This document shows positions 21,201-33,014 of a DNA stretch of 64,000 nt, one piece after another. The DNA lies in the NCBI RefSeq assembly GCF_947179165.1, contig NC_077241.1, forward strand, positions 77,959,648-78,023,647, written 5' to 3'. Below the pieces are notes generated by a model. That model ran no database searches. It saw nothing but the letters and a program-made list of their open reading frames with translations, and was not told the DNA's origin. The stretch's first letter is position 1, and each line of letters opens with the position of its first letter. The translations under genes and the position numbers were made by a program. Source of the stretch: Solanum dulcamara. Lineage: Eukaryota; Streptophyta; Magnoliopsida; Solanales; Solanaceae.

Positions 21201-24200
21201 AAATAATAGTTTATTTGAATGTTATCCTTGACAGCAGGAGTATCATATCCGTCTATGTTTCTGTTTATGGAAGAACACACAATCGTTCTTACATACATAG
21301 ATACAGATACACACAGAAATAGATGCGCGCGCGCACACACAGACACACATACTCCCGTTTTAATGTGTTTTAGTTTTCTTTTTAGTCTCTTTTAAAAAAA
21401 GCACCTATCTATATTTAGTATGTTTTTAATTCCGATATTCCCAATTTACCTTTAGTGACACTCTCTTTATAGAAATGACATGGCATCTTAAGACCATAAG
21501 ATTCACGGGGTATTATTATTATGTTCTACACACCTTAGTTTAAGACTACAAGATTTAGAAGTCTTCTTGACATTCTTAAACTTCGGGCACACTCAAGCTA
21601 AGACAGAGTAAAATGGAGGGAATATATATTATCTGATGTAAAGAAGTATGAAAGCTGTAGCGATTAAATTTTTCTTGGTTGAGTTTCTCATTTCTGTGCA
21701 ACTCTTGTTCTTAGTTGTTGCCAATACGTAATGGTCGATTTCGTCTCACTAATTTCCTTTTATTTGGGAACTAAATAGTATATGGGAAAATTGATTTATT
21801 CTAAAATGATATATCTATATTTATTTGAATGTTTATAAAATATTTTTTTCTTTCTCCTCTAGTGCTATGTACAATTGGATGTTTTTTTTAAAAAAAGTTC
21901 GGGTTCAGTACAAGTATCTTGTGGGAAATGTATGTTGCAGATTTATTTACCTACGGTTAATTTCAGCTTTGGAGACAGATATTAAAGGTGAAGTTTGTAT
22001 GTATACTGGCATAAATATAAGGGTCTCTTTCTTGGCATTTATGCAGGTGCACGTGGTTCCTGCACATATGTTTCGAAAGGTCATTAGTATCACGAAATCA
22101 CACTGCAAACTTGGGCTTACTGGTATGTATTTCAGAAAGAGTTTTTGCAAATTGCAATGTTAATTTTGTTTGGTATTTCACAAAATTTAATGGACTATTT
22201 GGCTACTTGACAGCTACACTTGTCAGAGAAGACGAGAGGATCACTGATTTGAACTTTCTAATTGGTCCCAAGTTGTATGAAGCAAATTGGTTGGATTTGG
22301 TGAAAGGAGGATTTATTGCAAATGTACAATGTGCTGAGGTGTGGTGTCCTATGACGAAGGAATTCTTTGCTGAATATTTGAAAAAAGAGAATTCAAAGAA
22401 GCGACAAGTACGTAGTCTTTTGTAACTGTCCCATTGTTTAATGCTTAGAATGCAACGTTTGATGACTTCACATCGACTCAATTTCCTTTTGTTGTTCATC
22501 CCGTTGAGGAGCACAGATTGGACCTTAGAACATAAGAAGATTTCTTAATAAGGATTAGTCTTTTTTTGAGTAGTGAGTGAGCATTTTATATAAAGAAGCA
22601 CAAAGATTGTGCAATGGTTACATCAGGATTCTTACAAGTATTTCAATCTCCATATCCTCCAGGAACCTTCCAAAAACTCTCTTCCTACCTACTAGTCTGA
22701 GAAAATCTAAGAAGCTATCTATGTCATAAACTTTCTACATGTTGCACTAAATCTTAAGAGAGATAAAACATGGAGCTTCCGGGTGCGAAATTTTTCTTCC
22801 TTTTGTATCTCTCTCGGACTTCTATATTGCCCATATTGTTAAAATCCAAATTTGGCAGTCATACTTTTCCTGGTATGTGGAATTTATATGAGAGATTTCA
22901 GTGTTTTGCTCAGAGAGACAATCTTCCGTATTCCCAAGTAAGTGGGAGTTATATGAGAGAATGTTCCCTAGGGATAAGTGTCAAAAGTGTGAGAATCAAA
23001 CGAAGTAACTAAGCACCTCAATTGCTCACCAGCATTTGCGTGTTTTGGTAATTTCTTTCTTTTTTTCTTCTCCTCTTTGGTAAATCCCACCATCAAGAAC
23101 CCCTTCCCTGGATGCAGCAGTGATCCTTTCCCAGTTTTCCTTGGTGACTGGAACTCCCAACCTCTTGATTTGAAAGTCTAGTGGTATTGTCACTTAGCAA
23201 CGTCACTATTTTCCCATTTCAGTACTGTCTGTCATGTTCAATTCTTAAAACATTGATCATCAGAACCCCCACAGATGAGCAAAAGGGACCGAGCTTGTCC
23301 TTGGCCAGTGGAATGGAACTTGCAATTTCTCTTTCTCAAATTCATGTTTGTTTGACTTTGCAATGCAACTTTTCTGTAATATTATTTTGAGTTCACCCCT
23401 TTCTGTTGGCGATTGTTATTATTCTCTTGTAACTCTCATATCCATGTGATGTTCCAGGCACTTTATGTGATGAACCCAAACAAGTTCAGGGCTTGTGAGT
23501 TCCTTATCCGCTTTCATGAACAGCAGCGTGGGGACAAGATCATTGTCTTCGCCGACAATCTTTTTGCACTTACCGAGTACGCAATGAAGCTTCGGAAACC
23601 TATGATCTATGGTGCTACCAGGTTTACACCAGATGTCATCTCAATAATTTCATGTTGCTTTGCTATTTTAGACCATGTTGCTCGGGCTCTCCAAAAATGT
23701 TGCCACACCTGTGTACGATCCTCCAAAAATGCACTACTTTTGGACGATCCGACACTCACCTGGCAACAGTTTTGCAGAGTCCGAGCAATATAGATTTTAA
23801 ATGCCTTTTTGTTTGCTTCTCCATTTAAAAGGTCTTAAAGGGGAATTTTTTCTTGTTATGCAGCCATGTTGAAAGAACAAAAATTCTTGAGGCATTTAAA
23901 ACTAGCAAGGAAGTTAACACCATATTCCTTTCCAAGGTATTGTGTTCAAGCAGATTTTTAATATCATTAGCTCGGTGATTTAGATGGACATTGCAAGTTG
24001 TGTTCAGCCGAGTGTTTTTTGAGTACTTCGCATTGATCATAAAGTGTTGATTTTGGACCTTGGATTGCCAAATATGGCTCACTGTCTTTCTCTTTACACA
24101 CACACACACACATGTTATCCATATGTGTGTGTTTTCTTCAAGATCTTTGAAAGTTTGCGTCTGTGGTTGTGCTGAACCATGATTCTCTAATCTGTCATGC

Positions 24201-26104
24201 CATAATTCATTTGCTTTAGCCTCTTTCCAGTTAAAATCATAATTTTCTTGCTACCTATTCGTAAGTGTTAAGTTCAAAGTTTTTCTTGTGTGGATGGTGT
24301 GATTTCTACTTTTATTTACAGGTGGGTGATAACTCCATCGATATTCCTGAGGCGAACGTTATAATACAAATTTCGTCACATGCTGGTTCAAGGCGACAGG
24401 AAGCTCAACGTCTAGGGCGTATTCTCAGGGCCAAGGTGTGTTTGTTTTCTCGTTCATAATTGCCTCCCTTGATTCGTATTTTAAGTGTCTATTAAAAATC
24501 ACGATAATTGATAAAATCTCTCTAGTGAGTGATTCTCCAGGTAAATCCTTTATACAAATAACATGTTGTCATTGTGTTTTCGAAGGGCATATATATGACT
24601 AATAGATGGCTCATGGCAGTCTTCTTCATCCTTTATCTGCTACCATAATGGTGGACAGTTGAGTTAACCTTTTGATAAGATTAGCTATTATTTGGCCGAA
24701 ATTCCTCCTGATAAGTAATATGAAATATGTACTTGGCTAACAGACCATTCTATAAACATCTCTATACAAGAGAAAAAAGAAAAAAACCAAACCTTCTTCC
24801 ATGGTTTTAAACATAAAAGTTGAAATAACTTCAAATATTTAGTGCATGTCCAAATAGACTTGGAATTGAAAATACCTGCATATCTAGGAAAGAAGCACTT
24901 ATTAGTAAGTCAGAACTCCTTAATATTGGTAACTGTAACATATACCTACTGGTATTAAGCATATTAATTATCTTTTAGTTGGTCTTATCTTTTGCGGAAG
25001 TTTATTCGGCAGACTTGCCAATGAGAGTCGAAAAGGAATTGTAATTCTAGGGAGATGCATGTGTGTAATCATTATCTGACTTCTCTGGGAATATATCCTC
25101 ATAACAGCCTCTGGTAATATATGATTTGACATCTAGATGCTTGCAACCTTTTTACCCAAAAAGATGTTTCCAAATCTAGCTGTCTTCATCTCATTGTTGG
25201 GTTGACAGGGGCGGCATCAAGATAGGATGGCAGGAGGTAAAGAGGAGTATAATGCATTCTTTTACTCGCTCGTGTCAACAGATACCCAGGTACAGAATCC
25301 TTTCCGGGTTTCTAGTTTCTGTTGATATCTTATGTCTTCTTATGCGCTATTTGGAAATAACATTTTAATAGTATATGACCTTACAAGCAATTCTCAATTC
25401 CAGGAAATGTACTACTCAACCAAAAGGCAGCAGTTCTTGATCGATCAAGGTTATAGCTTTAAGGTACTGCCTCTTGGCAAAGCCATTTATAGCATACATG
25501 TTGTTCTACCTTCTCTTCTGAATACAGCGACCGTTTGTAATTCCTCTTCTGACCTGTTGTTGTATTAGGTGATCACAAGTTTGCCGCCTTCTGATTCTGG
25601 GCCTGAGTTATCTTACCATCGTCTTGATGATCAGCTTCAACTTCTTGGAAAGGTGGTTGTACTTCCTCCTTTCTTTTTATCTATACATCAAGCAAGGAGT
25701 TTTTTTGTTCAGCACTTAAACTTTAAGATTGTTGATCTCTACTCACCTGCTCTTTACTTTCGCCTGTAGGTACTGAGTGCTGGCGATGATGCAGTCGGTT
25801 TGGAGCAGCTAGATGAAGATGCAGATGATGTAGCTCTTCAAAAAGCCCGTCGCTATGTGGGTTCTATGAGTGCCATGTCAGGAGCTAAAGGGATGGTTTA
25901 TATGGAGTACAAGTATGATGATTACTTTTCTCTCACTTTGAATGAATGCAGATAATTAAATGCAAATTTCAATATTGAAACTGAAATTTTCTAACAAATA
26001 GTTGTTTATCTAAAATATGCAGCACTGGAAAGAAGGGCCTTATCAAAGGCAAGCCTAAAGATCCAACCAAGAGACATCAATTATTCAAGAAACGATTTGG
26101 TTGA
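15248..26104 (+). CDS. XPB: XPB/ERCC3 DNA helicase, TFIIH subunit
   Basis: 3'-5' DNA helicase/translocase of TFIIH, which opens promoters for RNA polymerase II and acts in nucleotide-excision repair in the nucleus. Twenty coding exons: 15248-15266, 15487-15530, 15633-15705, 16132-16300, 16393-16615, 16730-16786, 16965-17108, 17982-18062, 18962-19049, 20778-21115, 22047-22122, 22214-22407, 23458-23621, 23864-23936, 24322-24435, 25209-25289, 25404-25463, 25569-25652, 25770-25912, 26023-26104; 768 aa, the usual plant length. Motifs: Walker A PCGAGKS (310-316), DEVH (411-414), TAT (437-439), RED (442-444) and motif [12 protein letters not shown] (610-619). The N-terminal damage-recognition region and KKPK-type basic tail are present. 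All introns are GT-AG except intron 5 (AG|GC). The exon 3 acceptor is uncertain (15633 or 15636, both in frame). Exon 10 has a duplicated acceptor (see findings). No stop or lost key residue was seen. Confidence 0.96.
18321..18335 (+). repeat. 15-base G homopolymer in a G-rich stretch of XPB intron 8
   Basis: Fifteen consecutive G follow a G-rich run (about 18280-18316) with several GGG blocks. It lies on the transcribed-sense strand of the XPB intron, so the pre-mRNA could form a G-quadruplex. Homopolymers of this length are also prone to sequencing error. Confidence 0.85.
18404..18663. mobile_element. Stowaway-type MITE in XPB intron 8
   Basis: The ends CTCCCTCAGTTTCA and, in reverse complement, CTCCCTCCGTTTCA form terminal inverted repeats, flanked by TA on both sides (18402-18403 and 18664-18665). 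This is the Tc1/mariner Stowaway signature. Length is 260 bp, with no coding capacity. Confidence 0.85.
19846..20265. mobile_element. MITE with inverted GTTTGGAT ends in XPB intron 9, carrying a nested SINE piece
   Basis: The left end GTTTGGATGATTGTTAC (about 19849) pairs with the right end 'gatacaatctatccaaac' (about 20246-20263) in inverted orientation. A SINE-like piece lies inside at 19930-19987. Target duplication and exact ends are uncertain; there is no coding capacity. Confidence 0.5.
19930..19987 (-). mobile_element. SINE 3' fragment (minus strand)
   Basis: The segment 'aacaacataccctgttggggt ... ggatgtacgcagaccttacc' corresponds in reverse complement to the tail of the abundant Solanaceae tRNA-like SINEs ('ggtaaggtctgcgtac ... 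tatgttgtt'), as remembered. Only about 60 bp remain. It sits inside the MITE at 19846-20265. Confidence 0.55.
20641..20790 (+). repeat. 115-bp tandem duplication containing the XPB exon 10 acceptor
   Basis: 'ggttaaattgtatgttgaatgcttcag|gaagag' (acceptor AG at 20661-20662) recurs as 'ggttaaatggtatgttgaatgcttcag|gaagag' (AG at 20776-20777). The offset is exactly 115 bp. The downstream copy is the real acceptor, since only it continues into the conserved helicase exon. Confidence 0.85.
21350..21622. mobile_element. Stowaway-like MITE in XPB intron 10
   Basis: The left end CTCCCGTTTTAATGTG, preceded by TA (21348-21349), pairs loosely with the right end 'cacagagtaaaatggaggg'-like sequence (about 21603-21620), followed by TA (21623-21624). 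The family resembles plant elements with a CTCCCTCCGTTTTA end. The repeats are diverged. Confidence 0.55.
23677..23788. mobile_element. Fold-back MITE in XPB intron 13
   Basis: GTTGCTCGGGCTCTCCAAAAATGTTGCC at the left pairs with 'ggcaacagttttgcagagtccgagcaa' at the right, and the two arms of about 50 bp meet at 'ccaaaaatgcactacttttgga'. The whole 112 bp is one imperfect hairpin. A diverged relative lies at 41457-41696. It is non-coding. Confidence 0.75.
24099..24114. repeat. (CA)n microsatellite in XPB intron 14
   Basis: An uninterrupted CA/AC run of about eight units. A second, GC/CA-type run lies at about 21325-21346 in intron 10. Confidence 0.85.
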
Positions 26105-28337
26105 TTCAACCCTAAACTTGTACAAATATATCTCTTAGGATTCACAATTCATTAGATTTTTGTCTAGAAATTCCTCATAAAATTCTCATATAAGATTTTC
26201 AGTTTGCTCAATATTTTTTATTATTACAATGGTCTATAAATTGCAAGAGAAATCAAAACTGGGTCATTCATTAAGCAATTGTCCCAAAAAGAGACGACTA
26301 AGAAAAATTGTGGAAGAAATCATTTGTTTTACGTGCGCTAACACAAATTCAAATTAATTGAGACTCATGCCATAAGAAGAGCCAGAGTTTTACTATTGAG
26401 CCACCCCTATTTCATGCAGATCTCTCTATTCTGTTTATTAATGGAAGTCAACCATAATTAGTTGGAAACTCTCTGTGCTACGTGTGATATTTATAAATTT
26501 AATTGATTAAAATTTACAATTAAATATTATAAACATTCAAATCAACTGATCAAACGTATAAGAAAAAAGAATATAAAAGTGTCACATAGTTCTCGAGGAA
26601 CAATCCTTTTATACAGGAAAGAGAAGTTAACCTTCAGAAATTGATATATTCACAGAAATAACATGTAGATTTAATGATTACAGTATTAGTCTGCATTATT
26701 ATGTTATAAATATAAATTTGCATTTCATACGGACATTATACATTCCAAATTGTTATTTTCTATACAATATTTGTCTTAAAATATGAACAAGGTACAAGGT
26801 TACATGGCAACAGGCCCAGTTTGAAACGAACAAAGGTCCAAAACCTCATTTCACCAGTCCAAACTAGCCAATTTAGGACCAAGGGGTTGAATTTCAAAGC
26901 AAGTCTTAACGGAAATAAACAGAAGTCAATTAACAATTTGGTAATATACTCGATAAACACTATATCATATCAATATTTAAGTTTGGGAGGTTTTAAAAAA
27001 TTTAACAAAGCACTTGTCCAGATCAATACTTCTCAAGTAAGTATAAACAAATACAAGGGTGTGTATATATATATATATATCAAAATTTCTTTTTACAAAT
27101 ATATAATAGATCATACTCCAATCATTGGGCAAAATTATATTTTTACATATCCATTCGGTTGGGTCTATTCACCAATTTTCTAAATTAGTCGGATCAGTAA
27201 ATTTTAAATATCATATGCCGAAAAAAGGAAAGAATTTGTGGGGTCTTGCTTTAAGTTTTGGTTATAGCTGATATTTTCATTCGAGATTTTTCGCCGATAC
27301 GAATTCAAATGGATCCCTTTTTCCGTCTCTAGCTTTGTCCAAAGGTAGATTCAAGATTTTAATTCAGTAGGTTTAAAACTCAGTTTCAAGTTTCAACTAT
27401 TGATTCCATCACCTTATTTGAGTTTTCGGTTAATTTCAATGACTTTTACACAAATAAATTTAGGTGTAAGTCAAAAGTATTGATTTAAAATAGAAAACCG
27501 CAACTATAGTATACTAGAATCGACCCTTGAATAAAACACCTCTGATCAAGAAGTTTTTTATTCTCAAGTCGAAAATTCTAGTGAAGCTATGACCCACAAT
27601 CACACAACTCTCTCATTGAAATTAAAGTTTCATAAAGAAATTAAAATAGAAAATTGGCTTCTATAAAAGTTGGAAAATAGCTAGAGCCTAGAAGAACTTT
27701 GTGACCATAGAATAAGAAAGTAAATAGGGACAGATTATGACTTGCTCATATAACATAATGGATACTCTATATCTTAAATTGGTTCTCATGAGTTGTATAG
27801 GGACCTAGGTTTTACTAGAAAAATTAAACTCCAAAGGTTTTCTTTTTATTAAGACTTCCTAGAAAGGGTGGTTCTTATTATTGTCTCATTTTCAAAGGCC
27901 TACATTTGCACTAAATGGAAGAAGTTATGTTTCATTATTAATTAAAAACATATTTACAGTATTCTTATTTTTTTGAGTTTCCTATCTGCATTATTAAGTG
28001 TAGGTGTTTTCTATTTGAACTATCATCAAATATTTATCAAAACATACCTCAATTATTAAATGTTCACTGTTCCTACCTAAAAATTTAGTTACGAAACGAA
28101 AATATCTGAATACTTTAAATGTGTTTTTCACATTTCACGCTTTATTTTTAGTATGGAAGAATTTTTAGTATGTGTAACTTGCATACTAAAAAGAATATAT
28201 CCCATTATTTGACCTAGAAGATTGCAAATGTAAATCTTGTTGTCTGCCTTGGTGAACAAACATGAAAGGTTAACAAAGGAAAAAAGATATAAAAAGGAAC
28301 AATCAAGTTTCAAGACTAAGATGCTATTGTGCGTTCA

Positions 28338-28520
28338 AGAATGTGGTCTAGTGGTAATTGAAGTTAGATCAAATTCGTAAAGTATCAGAATTCAAATTCT
28401 AGTAGATACAACTTAATCTAAATGCTATATGATTTCTTATCATATGCTTAATTAGCTTTAATGAACACAATTACCTAATAGTCGTGTTGGACGTACATGC
28501 GTATTGAGTCAACTTACGGA
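28338..28520 (+). mobile_element. Diverged tRNA-like SINE
   Basis: An A-box-like 'tggtctagtggtaat' (28347-28361) is followed about 30 bases later by a B-box-like 'gaattcaaattct' (28389-28401). Further downstream 'gatttcttatcatatgc...attacctaatag' resembles the body of Solanaceae SINEs, as remembered. It is too decayed for family assignment and has no tRNA fold. Confidence 0.5.
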
Positions 28521-29915
28521 CGTCTCAATTAAAGAAATACCAAGCAGAACCAAAAAGAAAGGTCAAAACTCAAAAGTATGATGTCTAATCCCAGACTTGA
28601 AAAGGCAAGTTTAGTTGTAATATCTATAAGCTATCAAAACTACCTAAAATGAGAATCGTGCTACTTACAGACTCAAAAGCACTGGATATAATTAAGGTCC
28701 CCGTCATTAAAAAAAAAAGAAGTTTTTTTTCCAAATTAGAATCTCATTAAATATTCTTTTAACAACTTGCATTTATTTCACAAGATTTTAAGTTGATAAA
28801 TTGAAAAAAAAAATAGTTCAATATGTTTGAAGATCAGTCTAAATTGCTACATATATATTCGAACAATTCTAGTTCTTTATATTTACTAAAATCAAGAACT
28901 TTTGATCATTATAATGATGTTATATATATTTGTTGGAATTGGATCGTGAGAAGTACATGAGCCGTTTAAATTAAATAAATCATCAGGATGAACTTCTCAA
29001 ATTCATTTTCACCAATTTGTATCTTAAGAAAAAGATTTTTCATAGTTTCTTTCCAATTAACGTCTCATATGTATGTTTTTATAGTACCATTGATGCATAT
29101 AACTTAAACTCGTTTCACAAGTCCTACTAATGAAAAATATCAGCTTTAAGAGTCAAGACTAGCTTAATAACAAGACCCCAAAAACTTTGCAAAACTAGCA
29201 CATCATGGAAAAACTTCTTTTTTTTTTGAAGTTAGGAAAAAATGGGCAACTTATGGCTTATGTGAAGGTTAGAAGAATATATTTTGTAAGTAAACATAGG
29301 GTTTAAAAAAGTGACATATATATTTGTACTTCATTTGGTACAAGAAAGTTTCATTTTGTAACACAAAATGAAAAGATTCTCATCACTTGAATGTCGAATA
29401 TTAATTGAAATTATAAAGTTGAAAACGATATAAACTTAAAAAGATATGTACCACAAAAGGTTTAAGTATGCTTCTATTTTTAATCAAAAGTTTTCGGGTA
29501 ATTGAATTCGAATTTAAAGGATAAAATCATTTTTAATCCGAAATAATTTACCTTCCTAGTTACAAAGGAAAATTTATAACATGAATCCAAATTAATGAAG
29601 CTCCAAAGCAAATATTAAATTTGAACCAACTTTCTAGCTCTGCCCCGATCAACAACTAGTTTTCTAGTTCTTATTCTTAATTAATGCTATTAAAGGCACT
29701 GTTAAGACATGTTCATTACTTTTGAATGTAATCATTAACCAGGAAAGAATTAACTTTATGGTTCACTGAATTAAGTCCCATTAATATTATTACGACCTAC
29801 CCTAAGGAATTTTAGTGTGCTTTCTAATTAAATCAAATATGAGTATATATTTAGGTACATAGAATCTCTGTCAACTTGTACAAATCTTGTTAATTAAACT
29901 CTGCTTAACCAATTA

Positions 29916-30182
29916 CTCCATCCGTTCAGTTTTACTTGTCCATTTTAAATTTTGCACACCCCTAAATATAAAAAAAAAATGATTAATATGAATATTTTTT
30001 CACAATATTCATATTAATTGATGTATAGTCTTAGATCTTGAAAAATAATTTGGGGAATCAGTAATTAATATTGAGAGTAGAACAGGAAAAAATAATTGTC
30101 TTTTCTTGATATATTAAAAGCGATAAGTAGAAGCAAAAATGTATTTTTGAAATACTAAACAAGTAAAAATAAACAGAGCAGA
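29916..30182. mobile_element. Stowaway MITE
   Basis: The left end CTCCATCCGTTCAGTTTTAC, preceded by TA (29914-29915), pairs with the right end 'aagtaaaaataaacagagcag' (about 30162-30182), followed by TA (30183-30184). These are the terminal repeats and TA duplication of a Tc1/mariner MITE. A related, damaged copy lies at 55316-55575. Confidence 0.75.
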
Positions 30183-32164
30183 TAATTAAACTACATTATA
30201 GTTAGAAATTGGGAAAATGTACAAGTACTCCTTAAACTATATATGAGCGAATTTCCAGTTACACACTTTTCTCAATCAAATAAGGGTATAATTTATTTAT
30301 TTTTGATTTTTTTTTTTTTTTTGGATTGATTAATCTAGAAAGCTAATAAAATTGTATTAGCCCATATGTTATGATTTTCAAAATAGTAATCACCTAATTA
30401 TCACTCTTATTAGGTCTTATTAATTTTTGACTATATGCTGCACTAACAAAAGAGATGTTTAGCATAATCATAATTGTAATTAGCTTCTTCACCGTTATAA
30501 TTAAGTTATGAACAACTAGTGTAATATTATTTAATTTTTAATTTGTTGAAAAATTTCTCTCCGTTAATTGGACAAAAAAGGTAACCAATAATAATATAAT
30601 TTAACTACTACAGAGCTAGCACAAATTGTTTCTGAATTCTTTAAGGGAAAGTTATATATAGAAGAACATGAGACCTTTTTATTTTTATAATTTATCAAAA
30701 AGTTCAGTCAAGGAATTTCAAACCCTAGAGCCTAGGAGATGTAATTTATTAGTAATAATAAAAAATAAAAAAGAACCTAATAAAATTATTATATTTTGAT
30801 CAATTTCCCTTTCCGTGCTGTCAAATCAAGTGATATATATATATTTATAATTTTGCTAAATCTATTAGAGCCATTGATAGAATGTGGTCGGCATAATGTC
30901 TTTTAATTGACATTTTATTGTGACTTAATTATGATTTTGCTTACTCATAATTTCTAGTTTTCTTCTTCATTCAGATGTGAAATTCGTTTAAAGTGTAATA
31001 TGCACCCTTCGATCATCAAAGGTTTGCTCTTATATATATATAATAAGGTATTGACAATTTTTGACCTAGACATGCACAAATTTGTCTTTTAACTTTTAAC
31101 CCAAAAGACACTTTAATAATTGGCTCTAAACTCATTTTATATAGTCTTTAATTTTTCCTTCTATTCCAATACATAATTTATCTAATATATGATATGCACC
31201 TCTTCTTCATAAGCTTATCCATCGTCGCATATGTTTAGTTTTCTCAATTGCTACATTTTCATAGAAGTACTTGACAAAGACAAATGCATGCTTTCCAATG
31301 ACTAAAACTAAAAAGAAGTGAGTAAAAGAAACTATTAAGAAGCATTTATTTTCTTTTTATATAATTATTTAATATTCAAATTCGACTGACTTGATTAATT
31401 CAGATCGAACCGAATGTGATCATTTAAGGAGAAGTATTATGAGAAATAGGGTTAATTATTGGGTACGTCTTGAAAAATAGTCACTATACTATGATTTCAA
31501 CTTTCACAAACAAATTTTTATGATAACATCTTAGAATTTCAATTACTATAAGTGAAACTCTAAATTATTTTTCAACTATAAATTACCCCAGTTCTCCCCA
31601 CTAAAAAAATCGAGTAAACTTTTCAAATAGTCACTTTTTAATCCAAATCATATCATGCCGTTTTAAATTTCATTAACTCCATAATAGTAATTATTTTAAA
31701 AAAACAAAATTGAAATGTAGTTAATGAGTGATATTTTTACCAGAATTTCTCTATTACTATAATTCAAAATCAAAATCGCTAATTAATATAAAAATTTCGT
31801 CCATCTCACTACAGAGTTACCAATCATTTATTCATTTGTATAGATATTTCAGAAGCCAAAGCATGCTTTATTTCTAGGTAGTAGGCATAGATGGAAAAAA
31901 ACACTTTCCAAAGCTTGATTAGCATCTTTTTATAAGCAACTTTATTTAATTAATACTAGTTGTCACCACTATTATTAATGAAATGACAAGCTATCTCCTT
32001 TACTAAAAAGTTTATGAAAGTTATATTTAGAAAATATGCCCAAAAAAACCCTTTTCTTTGACTAGCTAACACTTCGATACCATCTTCATTTAATTTTTTA
32101 TTAGGTTAAGAAAGGTTGAGACTCAATTATTTCTATAAAATGATAATAAAAAGAATATAGTTGT

Positions 32165-32300
32165 TGTTGCTTTTTTTGAGCAATGATAAAATTATTTTCG
32201 CGTGATTTATAGATTACGGGTTCAATAAACCATGAAAATATTTATTAATGTTTGCATTAGGATAGACGATCGACATCACACCCTGAAAAGCGACCCTTTC
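32165..32300 (+). mobile_element. SINE-like fragment
   Basis: 'gtgatttatagattacgggttcaataaaccatgaaaat' (about 32199-32236) followed by 'attaggatagacgatcgacatcac...cgacccttt' matches my memory of the middle and tail of a tRNA-like Solanaceae SINE: the B-box region, then the 'gcgtacat-gacccttt' block. The segment at 39880-40000 shows the same order of words, which supports a shared repeat family. Confidence 0.5.
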
Positions 32301-32975
32301 CCTAATTCTGCATAAACGCGAAATGCTTTGTTCATCAAATTGTCTTTTTTTCCTTCTTTTGACACCTATCAAAGATGAAATTAAGATAAAATTGCTATGA
32401 ACCCCCAAAAGAAGCAATAAGCATCTAAAAAAGAATAGCAAAAAAAAAAAAGGAATTAATGCAAAGACCGAATCTTTTTTATTTTTTCACAGCTCTGTGT
32501 TTGTCATTATTGATCTTTATTTATTATTTTAATTTTGAATAGATTATTATGATACTATTTTCTTTTATTTTCTAACAAATTCATTATGCTTTGTAAGAAA
32601 AAATATTTTGTCACAACAAATGAACTTTAATTTAAGATCAAATTGAAGTTTGCACAATAAAATTCATTTAAAATGTTTCAAAGATATTGGTCTTTAAATC
32701 ATTTACATATTTGACCTTATGATACACTTGGAATCTTTTTATGGTGATTTTTTTTTATGACTAAAATATTTTTTATTCTTTTCTTTTAGATGAAGCATCA
32801 TATATCGATACGTAGAACTTACAAAAAAAAAGGAAATTGAATCAATAAAATATAAGTTTTGAATTCTTATGTTGAAAGTAGAGTTGTTTTTAACTCGAGA
32901 ACCATGTAATTGAACATATTTGTCAAGTAAAATATTATAAGTAATGAATCTAAAGCAATAGAGAGTCTCTTTTTT

Positions 32976-33014
32976 GGGGGGGTGGGGGTGGGGGGTGAGG
33001 GAAGGGAGAGGGGA
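32976..33014 (+). other. G-quadruplex-prone G-rich stretch
   Basis: Runs of 7, 5, 6, 3, 3 and 4 G separated by one to three bases occur within about 40 bp, flanked by T-runs and AT-rich DNA. This meets the usual four-run G-quadruplex pattern several times over. No gene is adjacent. Confidence 0.8.

Noticed and set aside
22555..23200. Possible retroelement piece in XPB intron 12
   Set aside because: Some words look repeat-like, but I could not define ends, frames or a family.
32199..32236. Possible tRNA gene (B-box-like 'acgggttcaa')
   Set aside because: No acceptor stem or anticodon arm can be paired; the downstream words fit a SINE.
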